Positions 37,745 through 44,556 of a stretch of 64,000 nucleotides of DNA are shown here, one piece after another. The notes below the pieces were generated by a model that saw nothing but the letters and a program-made list of their open reading frames with translations, was not told the DNA's origin and did no database searches. This DNA comes from Actimicrobium sp034313845 (lineage in GTDB: Bacteria; Pseudomonadota; Gammaproteobacteria; Burkholderiales; Burkholderiaceae_D), in assembly GCF_034313845.1 (NCBI RefSeq), contig NZ_JAVIWN010000003.1, one strand, 5' to 3'. A program made the position numbers and the translations under genes. Each line of letters begins with the position of its first letter. The stretch's first letter is position 1.

Positions 37745-37773
37745 TGGCAAAACAGGAAATACTTGGCTATACT
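37745..37773 (+). promoter_or_regulatory. Candidate promoter of tRNA-Val
   Basis: TGGCAA and TATACT with a 17-base spacer; the -10 ends 11 bases before the tRNA. Confidence 0.45.
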
Positions 37774-37784
37774 TCGACCTCTTC

Positions 37785-37861
37785 AGGCGCGTAGCTCAGC
37801 TGGTTAGAGCACTACCTTGACATGGTAGGGGTCGTTGGTTCGAGTCCAATCGTGCCTACCA
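37785..37861 (+). tRNA. tRNA-Val (anticodon GAC)
   Basis: 77 nt with encoded CCA. AGGCGCG pairs with CGTGCCT (one G-T pair). The anticodon stem CTACC/GGTAG holds the loop TTGACAT, giving GAC for GUC/GUU codons. T-arm GTTCGAGTC. Confidence 0.97.
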
Positions 37862-38311
37862 AATTCGTTACTCCCGATTGCTGGCAACGCCAGTCGTCGA
37901 TGCAGGCAGACTTATTTGGTATATCTGAAGGTTGTATCAGCTCAATGGAAGCGCAGTCCGGCTTCCATTTTTGCTGTCTGGCGTTCTTGTTTTGTTAGTC
38001 CGTTTTACCCTCCTGCCTCTTCTCCGTCGGCATCACCGCACGGGCAATTATTCTTGTCGTTCGCGTTTATCTTTCCGTACCTTTTACCTCCAGTTAACTG
38101 ACCATCAGTAGCAATAAAATCTTGCTAGGAAGTTAGTGGTTGCTCACGTAGCCTCGCGCGGCCTATTTCGCATGTGCATGCGAAAACAGCACAGTCCCGG
38201 CACGACGCCTTCGTCAGCGAAGAGCATGTCGTGTTCCTACGATGCTGACGTGAAATCACTCAGCACATCATCGAGACCCACCGGCGTTCTTCGCCACATC
38301 GGAGTGTGACC
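37862..38311 (+). other. 450-bp gene-free stretch between tRNA-Val and the symporter gene
   Basis: Contains the tRNA terminator (37945–37972) and a perfect inverted repeat at 38166–38185 (TTTCGCATG and CATGCGAAA, two-base spacer), which could be a regulator site for the symporter. No credible gene; the open frame that starts inside the tRNA is spurious. No glycine-riboswitch core was recognised. Confidence 0.5.
37945..37972 (+). terminator. Terminator downstream of tRNA-Val
   Basis: ATGGAAGC and GCTTCCAT form a perfect 8-bp stem with an 8-base loop, followed by a T-run. The primary transcript would carry about 110 bases of 3' trailer. Confidence 0.8.
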
Positions 38312-39892
38312 ATGCGACACCTGAAATTTCTTCCGATCGCATTTGCTTTCGTCCTGTTCTCCGGTTCTGCGTTGGCGCAGGGAGTCGCGACCATCGATAC
38401 GCGCATTAATGCGGCCTTCGCTGCGTCGACCGGTTGGTTCGTCAGCCTGGTCTTTGCCTCATTGCCTGGCACCGCATTTCCCTGGATCGTACTCTGGCTG
38501 GTTTTTGGCGCGCTGATTTTTACGTTGTACTTCAAATTCATTCAGGTACGCGCTTTCCGCCATGCGATTGAACTTGTCAGAGGCGATTATTCGAATCCGA
38601 AGGACAAGGGCGAAGTCAGTCATTTCCAGGCGCTTGCCACGGCGTTGTCCGGCACAATTGGGCTAGGTAATATTGCTGGCGTCGCCGTGGCCGTTGGTAT
38701 CGGCGGACCGGGGGCAACGTTCTGGATGATTGTTGCCGGCTTGTTGGGCATGGCCACCAAATTTACCGAATGCACGCTGGGTGTGAAATACCGTAACGAG
38801 TATCCGGACGGGTCGGTCTCGGGCGGACCGATGTACTACATGGCCAAGGGTTTTCGCGAACGGGGCTTGCCAGGTGGTCGCTTCATGGCGGTTGTGTTTT
38901 CGCTGCTGTGCCTGGGCGGATCGTTCGGTGGTGGCAACATGTTTCAGTCCAATCAGGCGCATGCCCAGCTGGTCAATATCACCGGCGGTGCAAACAGTGT
39001 GCTGGCCGGCCATGGCTGGATTACTGGCGTTATTCTTGCGGCGATTGTCTTTGCCGTCATCGTCGGCGGTATCAAGTCGATTGTTACCGTCACTGAAAAA
39101 ATTGTCCCGTTGATGGCATTGCTGTACGTGGGTGCGGCACTGGTTGTCATTCTGGTCAATTACGACCGGGTCGGCTGGGCGTTCGGACAGATCTTGAGTG
39201 GTGCCTTCACTGGCCTCGGGGTGGCAGGCGGCTTTGTCGGTGCCCTGATCCAGGGTTTTCGGCGTGCCGCGTTTTCAAATGAAGCCGGGGTTGGTTCCTC
39301 GGCGATTGCGCACTCTGCGGTCCGTACCAACGAACCGGTCACCGAGGGCATCGTCTCTCTGCTCGAACCCTTCATCGACACGGTTGTGATCTGCACGATG
39401 ACGGCGCTGGTGATCGTGATTTCAGGTGTGCTGACGGTCGATCCCTTCACCGGCATCTACCTGGTGACCGATGGAAAAATTGCCACGACAAACGGCGCTT
39501 CCGGGGTTGAGTTGACGTCCATCGCGTTTGCGCAGGGCATCAGCTGGTTCCCTTACGTGCTTGCTGTTGCCGTATTCATGTTTGCGTTATCAACGATGAT
39601 CTCGTGGTCGTATTACGGACTCAAGGCCTGGACTTACCTGGTCGGCGAAGGCAAGAAACGCGAACTGATCTACAAGCTGGTTTTTTGCGCTTTTGTGGTC
39701 ATTGGTGCCGCCGCGCAGCTAGGCGCGGTGATCGATTTTTCGGATGCGATGATTTTTGCGATGGCGGTTGTTAACATCGCGGCCTTGTATTGCCTGATGC
39801 CTGTGGTGAAGCGTGAAGCAACATCGTACTTTGCACGCTTGCAATCCGGAGAAATCAAGAAGGTCGGCGACCCGGCTGGCGCAAAAAAATAA
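38312..39892 (+). CDS. Alanine/glycine:cation symporter (AGCS family)
   Basis: About 526 residues, membrane carrier that takes up alanine or glycine with Na+ or H+. Signatures: ALSGTIGLGNIAGVAVAVGI and SGGPMYYMAKGF, then FSNEAGVGSSAIAHSA. About ten hydrophobic segments, with an extra hydrophobic N-terminus (LKFLPIAFAFVLFSGSALAQ) that looks like a cleavable signal and is found in some family members. ATG at 38312 is preferred to the GTG at 38306 because GGAG at 38301–38304 is seven bases away. Confidence 0.9.
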   Translation: MRHLKFLPIAFAFVLFSGSALAQGVATIDTRINAAFAASTGWFVSLVFASLPGTAFPWIVLWLVFGALIFTLYFKFIQVRAFRHAIELVRGDYSNPKDKGEVSHFQALATALSGTIGLGNIAGVAVAVGIGGPGATFWMIVAGLLGMATKFTECTLGVKYRNEYPDGSVSGGPMYYMAKGFRERGLPGGRFMAVVFSLLCLGGSFGGGNMFQSNQAHAQLVNITGGANSVLAGHGWITGVILAAIVFAVIVGGIKSIVTVTEKIVPLMALLYVGAALVVILVNYDRVGWAFGQILSGAFTGLGVAGGFVGALIQGFRRAAFSNEAGVGSSAIAHSAVRTNEPVTEGIVSLLEPFIDTVVICTMTALVIVISGVLTVDPFTGIYLVTDGKIATTNGASGVELTSIAFAQGISWFPYVLAVAVFMFALSTMISWSYYGLKAWTYLVGEGKKRELIYKLVFCAFVVIGAAAQLGAVIDFSDAMIFAMAVVNIAALYCLMPVVKREATSYFARLQSGEIKKVGDPAGAKK

Positions 39893-39925
39893 GCGCGCTG
39901 GAAGCCAACGCGCCTCTCGCAGAAG

Positions 39926-39947
39926 GATTCCCGCGTTCGCGGGAATC
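39926..39947. repeat. ATTCCCGC-type inverted repeat (dRS3-like)
   Basis: GATTCCCGCG and CGCGGGAATC pair across two bases. Similar ATTCCCGC palindromes are dispersed repeats in Neisseria and other betaproteobacteria. It sits between the convergent symporter and cyanase genes and may also end transcripts, though it lacks a T-tract. Confidence 0.7.
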
Positions 39948-39981
39948 TCCTCTCAGAGTTCCTGTGAGCGCAATGAATCTG

Positions 39982-40431
39982 CTAGTAGCTCTTGTAGCCC
40001 AGGAACTTGCCCGACATGACCAGGTTGACGCGATCGCCTTTCGGGTCGGCCGCGCGCTGAATATCCATGGAAAAGTCGATCGCGCTCATGATGCCGTCGC
40101 CAAATTCTTCATGAATCAATTCCTTGATCGTCGAGCCATAGACACTCACAATTTCATATAGCCGGTAAGTCAGCGGGTCAGTCGGTACTGCGGTCGAGAG
40201 CGACCCTTTTGACGGCACCACCTGCAACCACGCCACTGCTTCGTCGGACAGGTCGAACAGGCGACCAATCGTTTCTGCCTGTGCCTTGTTGAACGTCATC
40301 TGGCCAAGACATCCTGCAGTCGTCCATTCCTTGCTCAAGTTGATGGCTTCGGCGACTTGCACCCACTTGATGCCTTTGCTTACTTTTGCCGACAGGATCA
40401 TTTCTGTTACTTGCTTACGGTCATGAATCAT
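39982..40431 (-). CDS. cynS: Cyanate hydratase (cyanase)
   Basis: 149 residues. Splits cyanate with bicarbonate into ammonia and CO2, giving cyanate resistance and a nitrogen source. The catalytic triad Arg90, Glu93 and Ser116 (YRLYEIV and GIMSAIDF) matches E. coli R96/E99/S122 with a constant offset. N-terminal helical HTH-like domain and C-terminal dimer domain are full length. The start at 40431 has GAGGA upstream; the longer frame adds unrelated residues. No cynT, cynR or cyanate transporter nearby. Confidence 0.95.
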   Translation of the reverse strand: MIHDRKQVTEMILSAKVSKGIKWVQVAEAINLSKEWTTAGCLGQMTFNKAQAETIGRLFDLSDEAVAWLQVVPSKGSLSTAVPTDPLTYRLYEIVSVYGSTIKELIHEEFGDGIMSAIDFSMDIQRAADPKGDRVNLVMSGKFLGYKSY

Positions 40432-40781
40432 GAATAGTCCTCGGTGAACGAAAATCGGGAAAGAACGTTGGGGTAGCCATCGCAACGATGTTAGGTCGCA
40501 TGACAGTTTTGGGGAAAGCAACAAGCGCGCCACCAATCAGGCCGGAAATCGGTGTCACAGTGATGTCGACTTTGGGTGTGGTGCAAGCACCTGATGACGG
40601 ATTACGTGGCGTCGCCGCTATGTGGACTCTTTTTTACGTTGATGGGTTCAACGTTGTCGGCCAGATCTTGGTCGCAATGCACCGTAAGGCGGCGCTGGGG
40701 CCCGCCTTCAGGCAGTGGACGCTGCGTTGCCGGGTTTGCCCGGCAAACAAGGGGTGCTGTCGAACCAGATATCGCGGATTA
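40432..40781. other. 350-bp gene-free stretch between cynS and the HTH gene
   Basis: Holds the cynS upstream region and a perfect hairpin at 40727–40746 (TTGCCGGG and CCCGGCAA around TTTG) 36 bases after the HTH gene's stop; there is no T-tract, so it may be an mRNA-stabilising end. An open plus-strand frame across the area overlaps the HTH gene and lacks family features. Confidence 0.5.
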
Positions 40782-41069
40782 CTATGCTTTTGGTTTGAAC
40801 TGCTCCGGACTAATCCGGTGCTTTTCACGCCTGTCGCCCATCAGATTGCGCAGTTCCCGGATGCTCAGGTCACTGATTTCATGCATGCGGATCAGCATCG
40901 AGGCACCGACGGGCAGGCGGCGATGGCGGATCTTGCTGATCACTGGTGGTGCGACACCGAGTTCGCGGGATAGTCCTGCATCGTTCTTGCTATGCATTTT
41001 TTCGATCAAAAAGTCCAGTAGACGGTTGGGGTCGTAATCGACGTTGTCCAGTATGCTGATATCGTTCAT
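40782..41069 (-). CDS. Small helix-turn-helix (XRE-like) protein
   Basis: 95 residues. The segment at about 24–75 (SKNDAGLSRELGVAPPVISK, then LPVGASMLIRMHEI) fits an XRE/Cro-type helix-turn-helix. Clear AGGAG before the ATG. No known partner; the C-terminus is basic. It might regulate itself, cynS or both. Similar short proteins occur in Oxalobacteraceae without a described role. Confidence 0.7.
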   Translation of the reverse strand: MNDISILDNVDYDPNRLLDFLIEKMHSKNDAGLSRELGVAPPVISKIRHRRLPVGASMLIRMHEISDLSIRELRNLMGDRREKHRISPEQFKPKA

Positions 41070-41333
41070 AGAATTCTCCTGGTGGCAGTTTCTTCGTTGC
41101 GGGGTAGTGCTGGCAGCGAAATAATTGGATAAACCGTTACTTTACGTGGTTTTTCTAATTTGATAACGTTATTGCATTTTATCTGCTCTTTGCGGAGGAC
41201 ATGGAGATTAAAAACGACATCGCAACGAGGGAGTTTTTCTGCAGGCAAGAGTACTGGTGTCGCTGTTCGCGGTTGTGAACTGTCGAATTTTGATGGGATA
41301 AAGTGCATGCATCGCGGGCCTGCCAGAGAGTTG
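41070..41333. other. Gene-free stretch upstream of the HTH gene
   Basis: AT-rich patch around 41140–41190 with the perfect palindrome ATAACGTTAT at 41163–41172, about 95 bases before the HTH start; a possible operator. No coding sequence supported. Confidence 0.4.
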
Positions 41334-41361
41334 AAAAAAAAGGCCCGCGGTGAAGCGGGCC
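41334..41361 (-). terminator. Intrinsic terminator of the candidate sRNA
   Basis: On the minus strand GGCCCGC and GCGGGCC pair around TTCACC and are followed by eight T residues. It would also stop transcripts coming from the receiver gene at 41610–42080. Confidence 0.88.
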
Positions 41362-41394
41362 CAAACCCATTTGGAGAGGTGTTACAGATGAAGC
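41334..41394 (-). ncRNA. Candidate small RNA with its own promoter and terminator
   Basis: On the minus strand a promoter (41401–41429) is followed about 35 bases later by a strong intrinsic terminator (41334–41361). The predicted transcript is about 60 nt: an unstructured 5' part containing ACACCTCTCC, able to pair with Shine-Dalgarno-like GGAGAGG, then the terminator hairpin. No reading frame with a start fits inside. The start point is estimated from the -10; it could also be a terminator for the receiver gene upstream, with a coincidental promoter. Confidence 0.5.
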
Positions 41395-41400
41395 GAGTTC

Positions 41401-41429
41401 AATATACCGCTAGTTTCGATTAATTGTAA
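41401..41429 (-). promoter_or_regulatory. Candidate strong promoter of the sRNA
   Basis: Minus strand TTACAA and TATATT with a 17-base spacer; A/T-rich sequence (ATAAAAACTTTTA) directly upstream resembles an UP element. Confidence 0.55.
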
Positions 41430-41609
41430 CTAAAAGTTTTTATGGAACAACTAACGTTCTTTTTTGACCACGTTATGAAACCACCCACAAATTTGAGTGA
41501 AGCAGGGCGCACAAATTGACCCGGTGCAGCCGAGGCAATTTGATAACAAGGCGAAGTGAGATTGTCTTGCCGGCCGCTGAGGCGCAGTCGGCTTCATGCA
41601 GCATGGATG
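41430..41609. other. Gene-free stretch between the sRNA promoter and the receiver gene
   Basis: About 180 bases, AT-rich near the sRNA promoter. Nothing else recognised. Confidence 0.4.
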
Positions 41610-42080
41610 TCAGGGTGCGCTGTCGCTTGACGTGGTGTCTGGCGCTATGCCTGCCGATTTGTCAGCCGGTGCTGGCGTCTCAGCGGATATCGCTGTAGCG
41701 GCTTGCCGTTGCCGCGCTATTTTCAGGATGGCATTGCGAATGGCTGTCTGTACGGTCACCGGATTGAATGGTTTGACGATGAATCCATGGACACCGCGTT
41801 GCGCGGCCCCCTGAACCAGATCCGAATCCATGCGGCCAGAAACAACAAAAATTAATGCTTTCGGCAATGCTTTGCGCAGCAAATCAATGATGGTGAAGCG
41901 CTGGTCGGCGACCTCGCCGATATCCACGCAGAGGATTTGTGGCTCCAATTTGATGATGCGCGCCAGACCGGCATCGCTGGTGTTCGTGTCGCCAATCACG
42001 TCATATCCGCCAGCAACCAGCAAGGTCGATAATAAATTGCGTGTAATTGAATTGGCGTCAATGATTACGACTTTCAGCAT
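41610..42080 (-). CDS. Stand-alone response-regulator receiver protein
   Basis: 156 residues. Receiver fold over the first 115: Asp8, phospho-acceptor Asp53 (LCVDIGE), Ser81 (VVSGR) and Lys103 (IVKPF). The acidic pair is reduced to one residue (IIDAN), which can weaken Mg2+ binding. No output domain; the last 40 residues are Ala/Thr/Ser/Pro-rich. CheY-like or PilG-like roles are possible. No histidine kinase adjacent. Start preceded by AAGGAA. Confidence 0.85.
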   Translation of the reverse strand: MLKVVIIDANSITRNLLSTLLVAGGYDVIGDTNTSDAGLARIIKLEPQILCVDIGEVADQRFTIIDLLRKALPKALIFVVSGRMDSDLVQGAAQRGVHGFIVKPFNPVTVQTAIRNAILKIARQRQAATAISAETPAPADKSAGIAPDTTSSDSAP

Positions 42081-42293
42081 TGCCGGATTTCCTTTTGCGA
42101 CATGATTAACACCGTATTTTGGCGAACTTGGAGTCTCACATAAACCGTTGGCGCTGGCAATGCAGCTGGCGTGTCAGCGTGATTTTGTAACTGGCAGACG
42201 CCTCACCGCCACGTTCGGCAGGATCTTGCGGTACTGTTCGTTCCGAACGCACATTTCTGAACTTTTATTTATTGACTACGAGGAGCACTTCCG

Positions 42294-43436
42294 ATGCCTG
42301 ACTTCCTGAATCGACGCATGTCGTTGCGCGTGCTGGCGCTGGCAGTGGCCATCCCGGTGCTGGGTTGTAGCCCGAAAATCGAGACCGGCACCGTGGCCGC
42401 GACGACTCCGGCAGCGGTGCCGGTCGCGGTTACTGGTCCACTCAAAATAGGGTTTGTTTATGTGGGTCCGGTCGGGAATGCCGGCTGGACGTATGCGCAT
42501 GATCTGGGTCGCAAGGCGATCGAAAAAGAATTTGGCGACAAGGTAAAAACGACCTTCGTGGAAAATGTGGCCGAAGGTGCCGACGCGGAGCGTGTGTTTC
42601 GCGACCTCGCCGCCCAGGGCAATACGCTCATTTTCGGGACCACCTTTGGCTACATGGAGCCGATGCTGAAAGTAGCCAAGGATTTTCCGGCGGTGAATTT
42701 CCAGCATGCGACCGGCTACAAGACCGCCGCAAACATGGGCGTCTACGACGCGCATACCTATGAAGGCGCCTACCTCGCTGGCGTCGTGGCGGGCAAGATG
42801 ACCAAGTCCGGCAAGCTCGGCGTGGTCGCGTCGATCCCGATCCCGGAAGTCATTCGCAACATCAACGCCTTTACGCTGGGTGCGCAAAGCAGCAATCCGG
42901 CGATCAGCACGCGCGTGGTCTGGATCAATAAATGGTTCGATCCTGGCAAGGAGCGCGAAGGGGCGCTGGCGTTGATCGGGCAGGGCGTCGATGTGCTGAT
43001 CCAGAATACGGATTCGCCAGCAACGCTACAGGCGGCCGAAGAGAAGGGCGTCCATGCCTTCGGCTGGGATTCGGATATGTCGAAGATCGGGCCGAAATCG
43101 CATCTGGCATCGGCAACAATCGACTGGTCACCGTATTACAAGAAAGTGGTCACCGAAGCACTGGCCGGCTCCGTCAAAAGCGCCGATAGCTGGTGGGGCG
43201 TGAAGGAAGGGGCGATCGTCATGGCCAGCATCAATGCGGCGCTGCCAGCCGATGTCAGGACCCTGCTGGAGCAAAAAACTGCGGCAATCAGCGATGGCAC
43301 GCTGACTCCGTTCCAGGGGCCTATCATGGATCAGGCCGGCAAGGAAGTCGTCGCTGCCGGTCAAACGATGGCCATCAAGGACATGAAGGGCTTGCGTTAT
43401 TACGTCAAGGGCGTGGACGGCGCGATGCCCAAATAA
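42294..43436 (+). CDS. BMP-family (nucleoside-binding) lipoprotein
   Basis: 380 residues. Signal peptide with lipobox PVLGC (Cys25), then a BMP/PnrA-type periplasmic binding fold: KIGFVYVGPVGNAGWTYAHD, VFRDLAAQGNTLIFGTTFGY and DVLIQNTDSPATLQAAEEKG. Members bind purine nucleosides for an ABC importer. Here no ATPase or permease is next to it, but adenine deaminase follows, which supports a purine role. ATG at 42294 has GAGGAG upstream; an internal ATG at 42318 is an alternative. Terminator downstream. Confidence 0.9.
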   Translation: MPDFLNRRMSLRVLALAVAIPVLGCSPKIETGTVAATTPAAVPVAVTGPLKIGFVYVGPVGNAGWTYAHDLGRKAIEKEFGDKVKTTFVENVAEGADAERVFRDLAAQGNTLIFGTTFGYMEPMLKVAKDFPAVNFQHATGYKTAANMGVYDAHTYEGAYLAGVVAGKMTKSGKLGVVASIPIPEVIRNINAFTLGAQSSNPAISTRVVWINKWFDPGKEREGALALIGQGVDVLIQNTDSPATLQAAEEKGVHAFGWDSDMSKIGPKSHLASATIDWSPYYKKVVTEALAGSVKSADSWWGVKEGAIVMASINAALPADVRTLLEQKTAAISDGTLTPFQGPIMDQAGKEVVAAGQTMAIKDMKGLRYYVKGVDGAMPK

Positions 43437-43453
43437 GCATCGGCATCGTTGTC

Positions 43454-43489
43454 AAAAACCGCTGGCCGAGTGTGCCGGCGGTTTTTTTT
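43454..43489 (+). terminator. Terminator after the BMP lipoprotein gene
   Basis: AAAACCGCTGGC (arm) pairs with GCCGGCGGTTTT with one mismatch, followed by more T residues. Confidence 0.85.
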
Positions 43490-43533
43490 GAGCGATTCCT
43501 TTATCATGGCCGGCTACTCTCAAGGATATCCGC

Positions 43534-44556
43534 ATGAATGAAGCATTGCGCCACACCCTGCAGCAGATGCCAAAAGCAGAGCTGCATATCCACATCGAGG
43601 GTTCGCTCGAACCGGAACTGATTTTTGCACTGGCCCAACGTAACAACGTGGCACTGGCCTTCGAGTCCGTCGATGCCTTGCGTGCGGCGTATGCGTTCAC
43701 CGATCTGCAGTCATTCCTTGACATTTATTATGCCGGTGCCAGCGTGCTGCTCACCGAGCAGGATTTTTACGACATGACCCGCGCCTACCTGCTGCGCGCG
43801 CACCAGGATCAGGTCCGTCACACCGAATTATTCTTCGATCCGCAAACACACACCGCCCGTGGCGTACCGATGGAATTCGTCATCAACGGTATCTGGCGTG
43901 CCGTGCAGGATGCGCAGCAGGAGTGGGGCATGACCGGCGCGCTGATCCTGTGCTTCCTGCGTCACCTGTCCGAAGACGACGCGTTCGACACGCTGGAACT
44001 GGCATTGCCACACCGCGATAAATTCATCGGTGTGGGCCTCGACTCGGCCGAGCTTGGCCATCCGCCAGAGAAGTTTGCCCGCGTGTTTGCCAAGTGCCGC
44101 CAGCTCGGTCTCCATCTGGTCGCGCATGCCGGCGAAGAAGGTCCGCCGGCCTACATCACCGCGGCGCTCGATGTCCTGAAAGTCGAGCGCATTGACCATG
44201 GCGTGCGCTGCCTCGAAGATGCCGCCCTGACAGCACGGCTGGCGCATGAACGAATCCCACTGACGGTCTGTCCGCTGTCAAACCTGAAGCTGCGCGTGGT
44301 CGACCGGCTGGTGGATCACAACCTGCTGAAATTGATCGAGGCGGGTCTGATGATCACCATCAATTCGGATGATCCGGCCTACTTTGGCGGCTACCTGAAC
44401 GACAACTTCGTGGCCACCTTCGAGGCACTGCCACTGACGCGTAACCATGCCCAACAGCTGGCACGCAACAGTTTCGATGCCGCTTTCATTGATGGCGCAA
44501 CCCGGCAAAAATACCTCGCCGAAGTCGATGCATTTTTTGACGGGCAGCCCGCCTGA
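43534..44556 (+). CDS. Adenine deaminase (adenosine deaminase-like family)
   Basis: 340 residues, zinc-dependent aminohydrolase. Metal and active-site motifs: His18/His20 in AELHIHIEGSLEPEL, VAHAGEEGPP near 196, IDHGVRCLED and NSDDPAYFGGY near 278. The EGxLEPEL and SDDPAYFGGY forms are those of adenine deaminases (yeast Aah1 and the Pseudomonas PA0148 type) rather than adenosine deaminase, so conversion of adenine to hypoxanthine is most likely. The stop overlaps the permease start by one base. Confidence 0.9.
   Translation: MNEALRHTLQQMPKAELHIHIEGSLEPELIFALAQRNNVALAFESVDALRAAYAFTDLQSFLDIYYAGASVLLTEQDFYDMTRAYLLRAHQDQVRHTELFFDPQTHTARGVPMEFVINGIWRAVQDAQQEWGMTGALILCFLRHLSEDDAFDTLELALPHRDKFIGVGLDSAELGHPPEKFARVFAKCRQLGLHLVAHAGEEGPPAYITAALDVLKVERIDHGVRCLEDAALTARLAHERIPLTVCPLSNLKLRVVDRLVDHNLLKLIEAGLMITINSDDPAYFGGYLNDNFVATFEALPLTRNHAQQLARNSFDAAFIDGATRQKYLAEVDAFFDGQPA

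Noticed and set aside
37835..38101. Open frame starting inside tRNA-Val
   Set aside because: It overlaps the tRNA and its terminator and has no recognisable domain.
37973..38311. Glycine riboswitch before the AGCS symporter
   Set aside because: Such switches often precede these genes, but the GGAGAG and CCGAAGG-type core elements were not found.
40488..40973. Plus-strand open frame opposite the small HTH gene
   Set aside because: No ribosome site or family feature; the opposite-strand HTH gene has both.
41388..41423. Eleven-codon plus-strand frame preceded by GGAGAGG
   Set aside because: No plus-strand promoter is visible and the GGAGAGG is better explained as the complement of the sRNA candidate's CCTCTCC; the terminator polarity also favours the minus strand.
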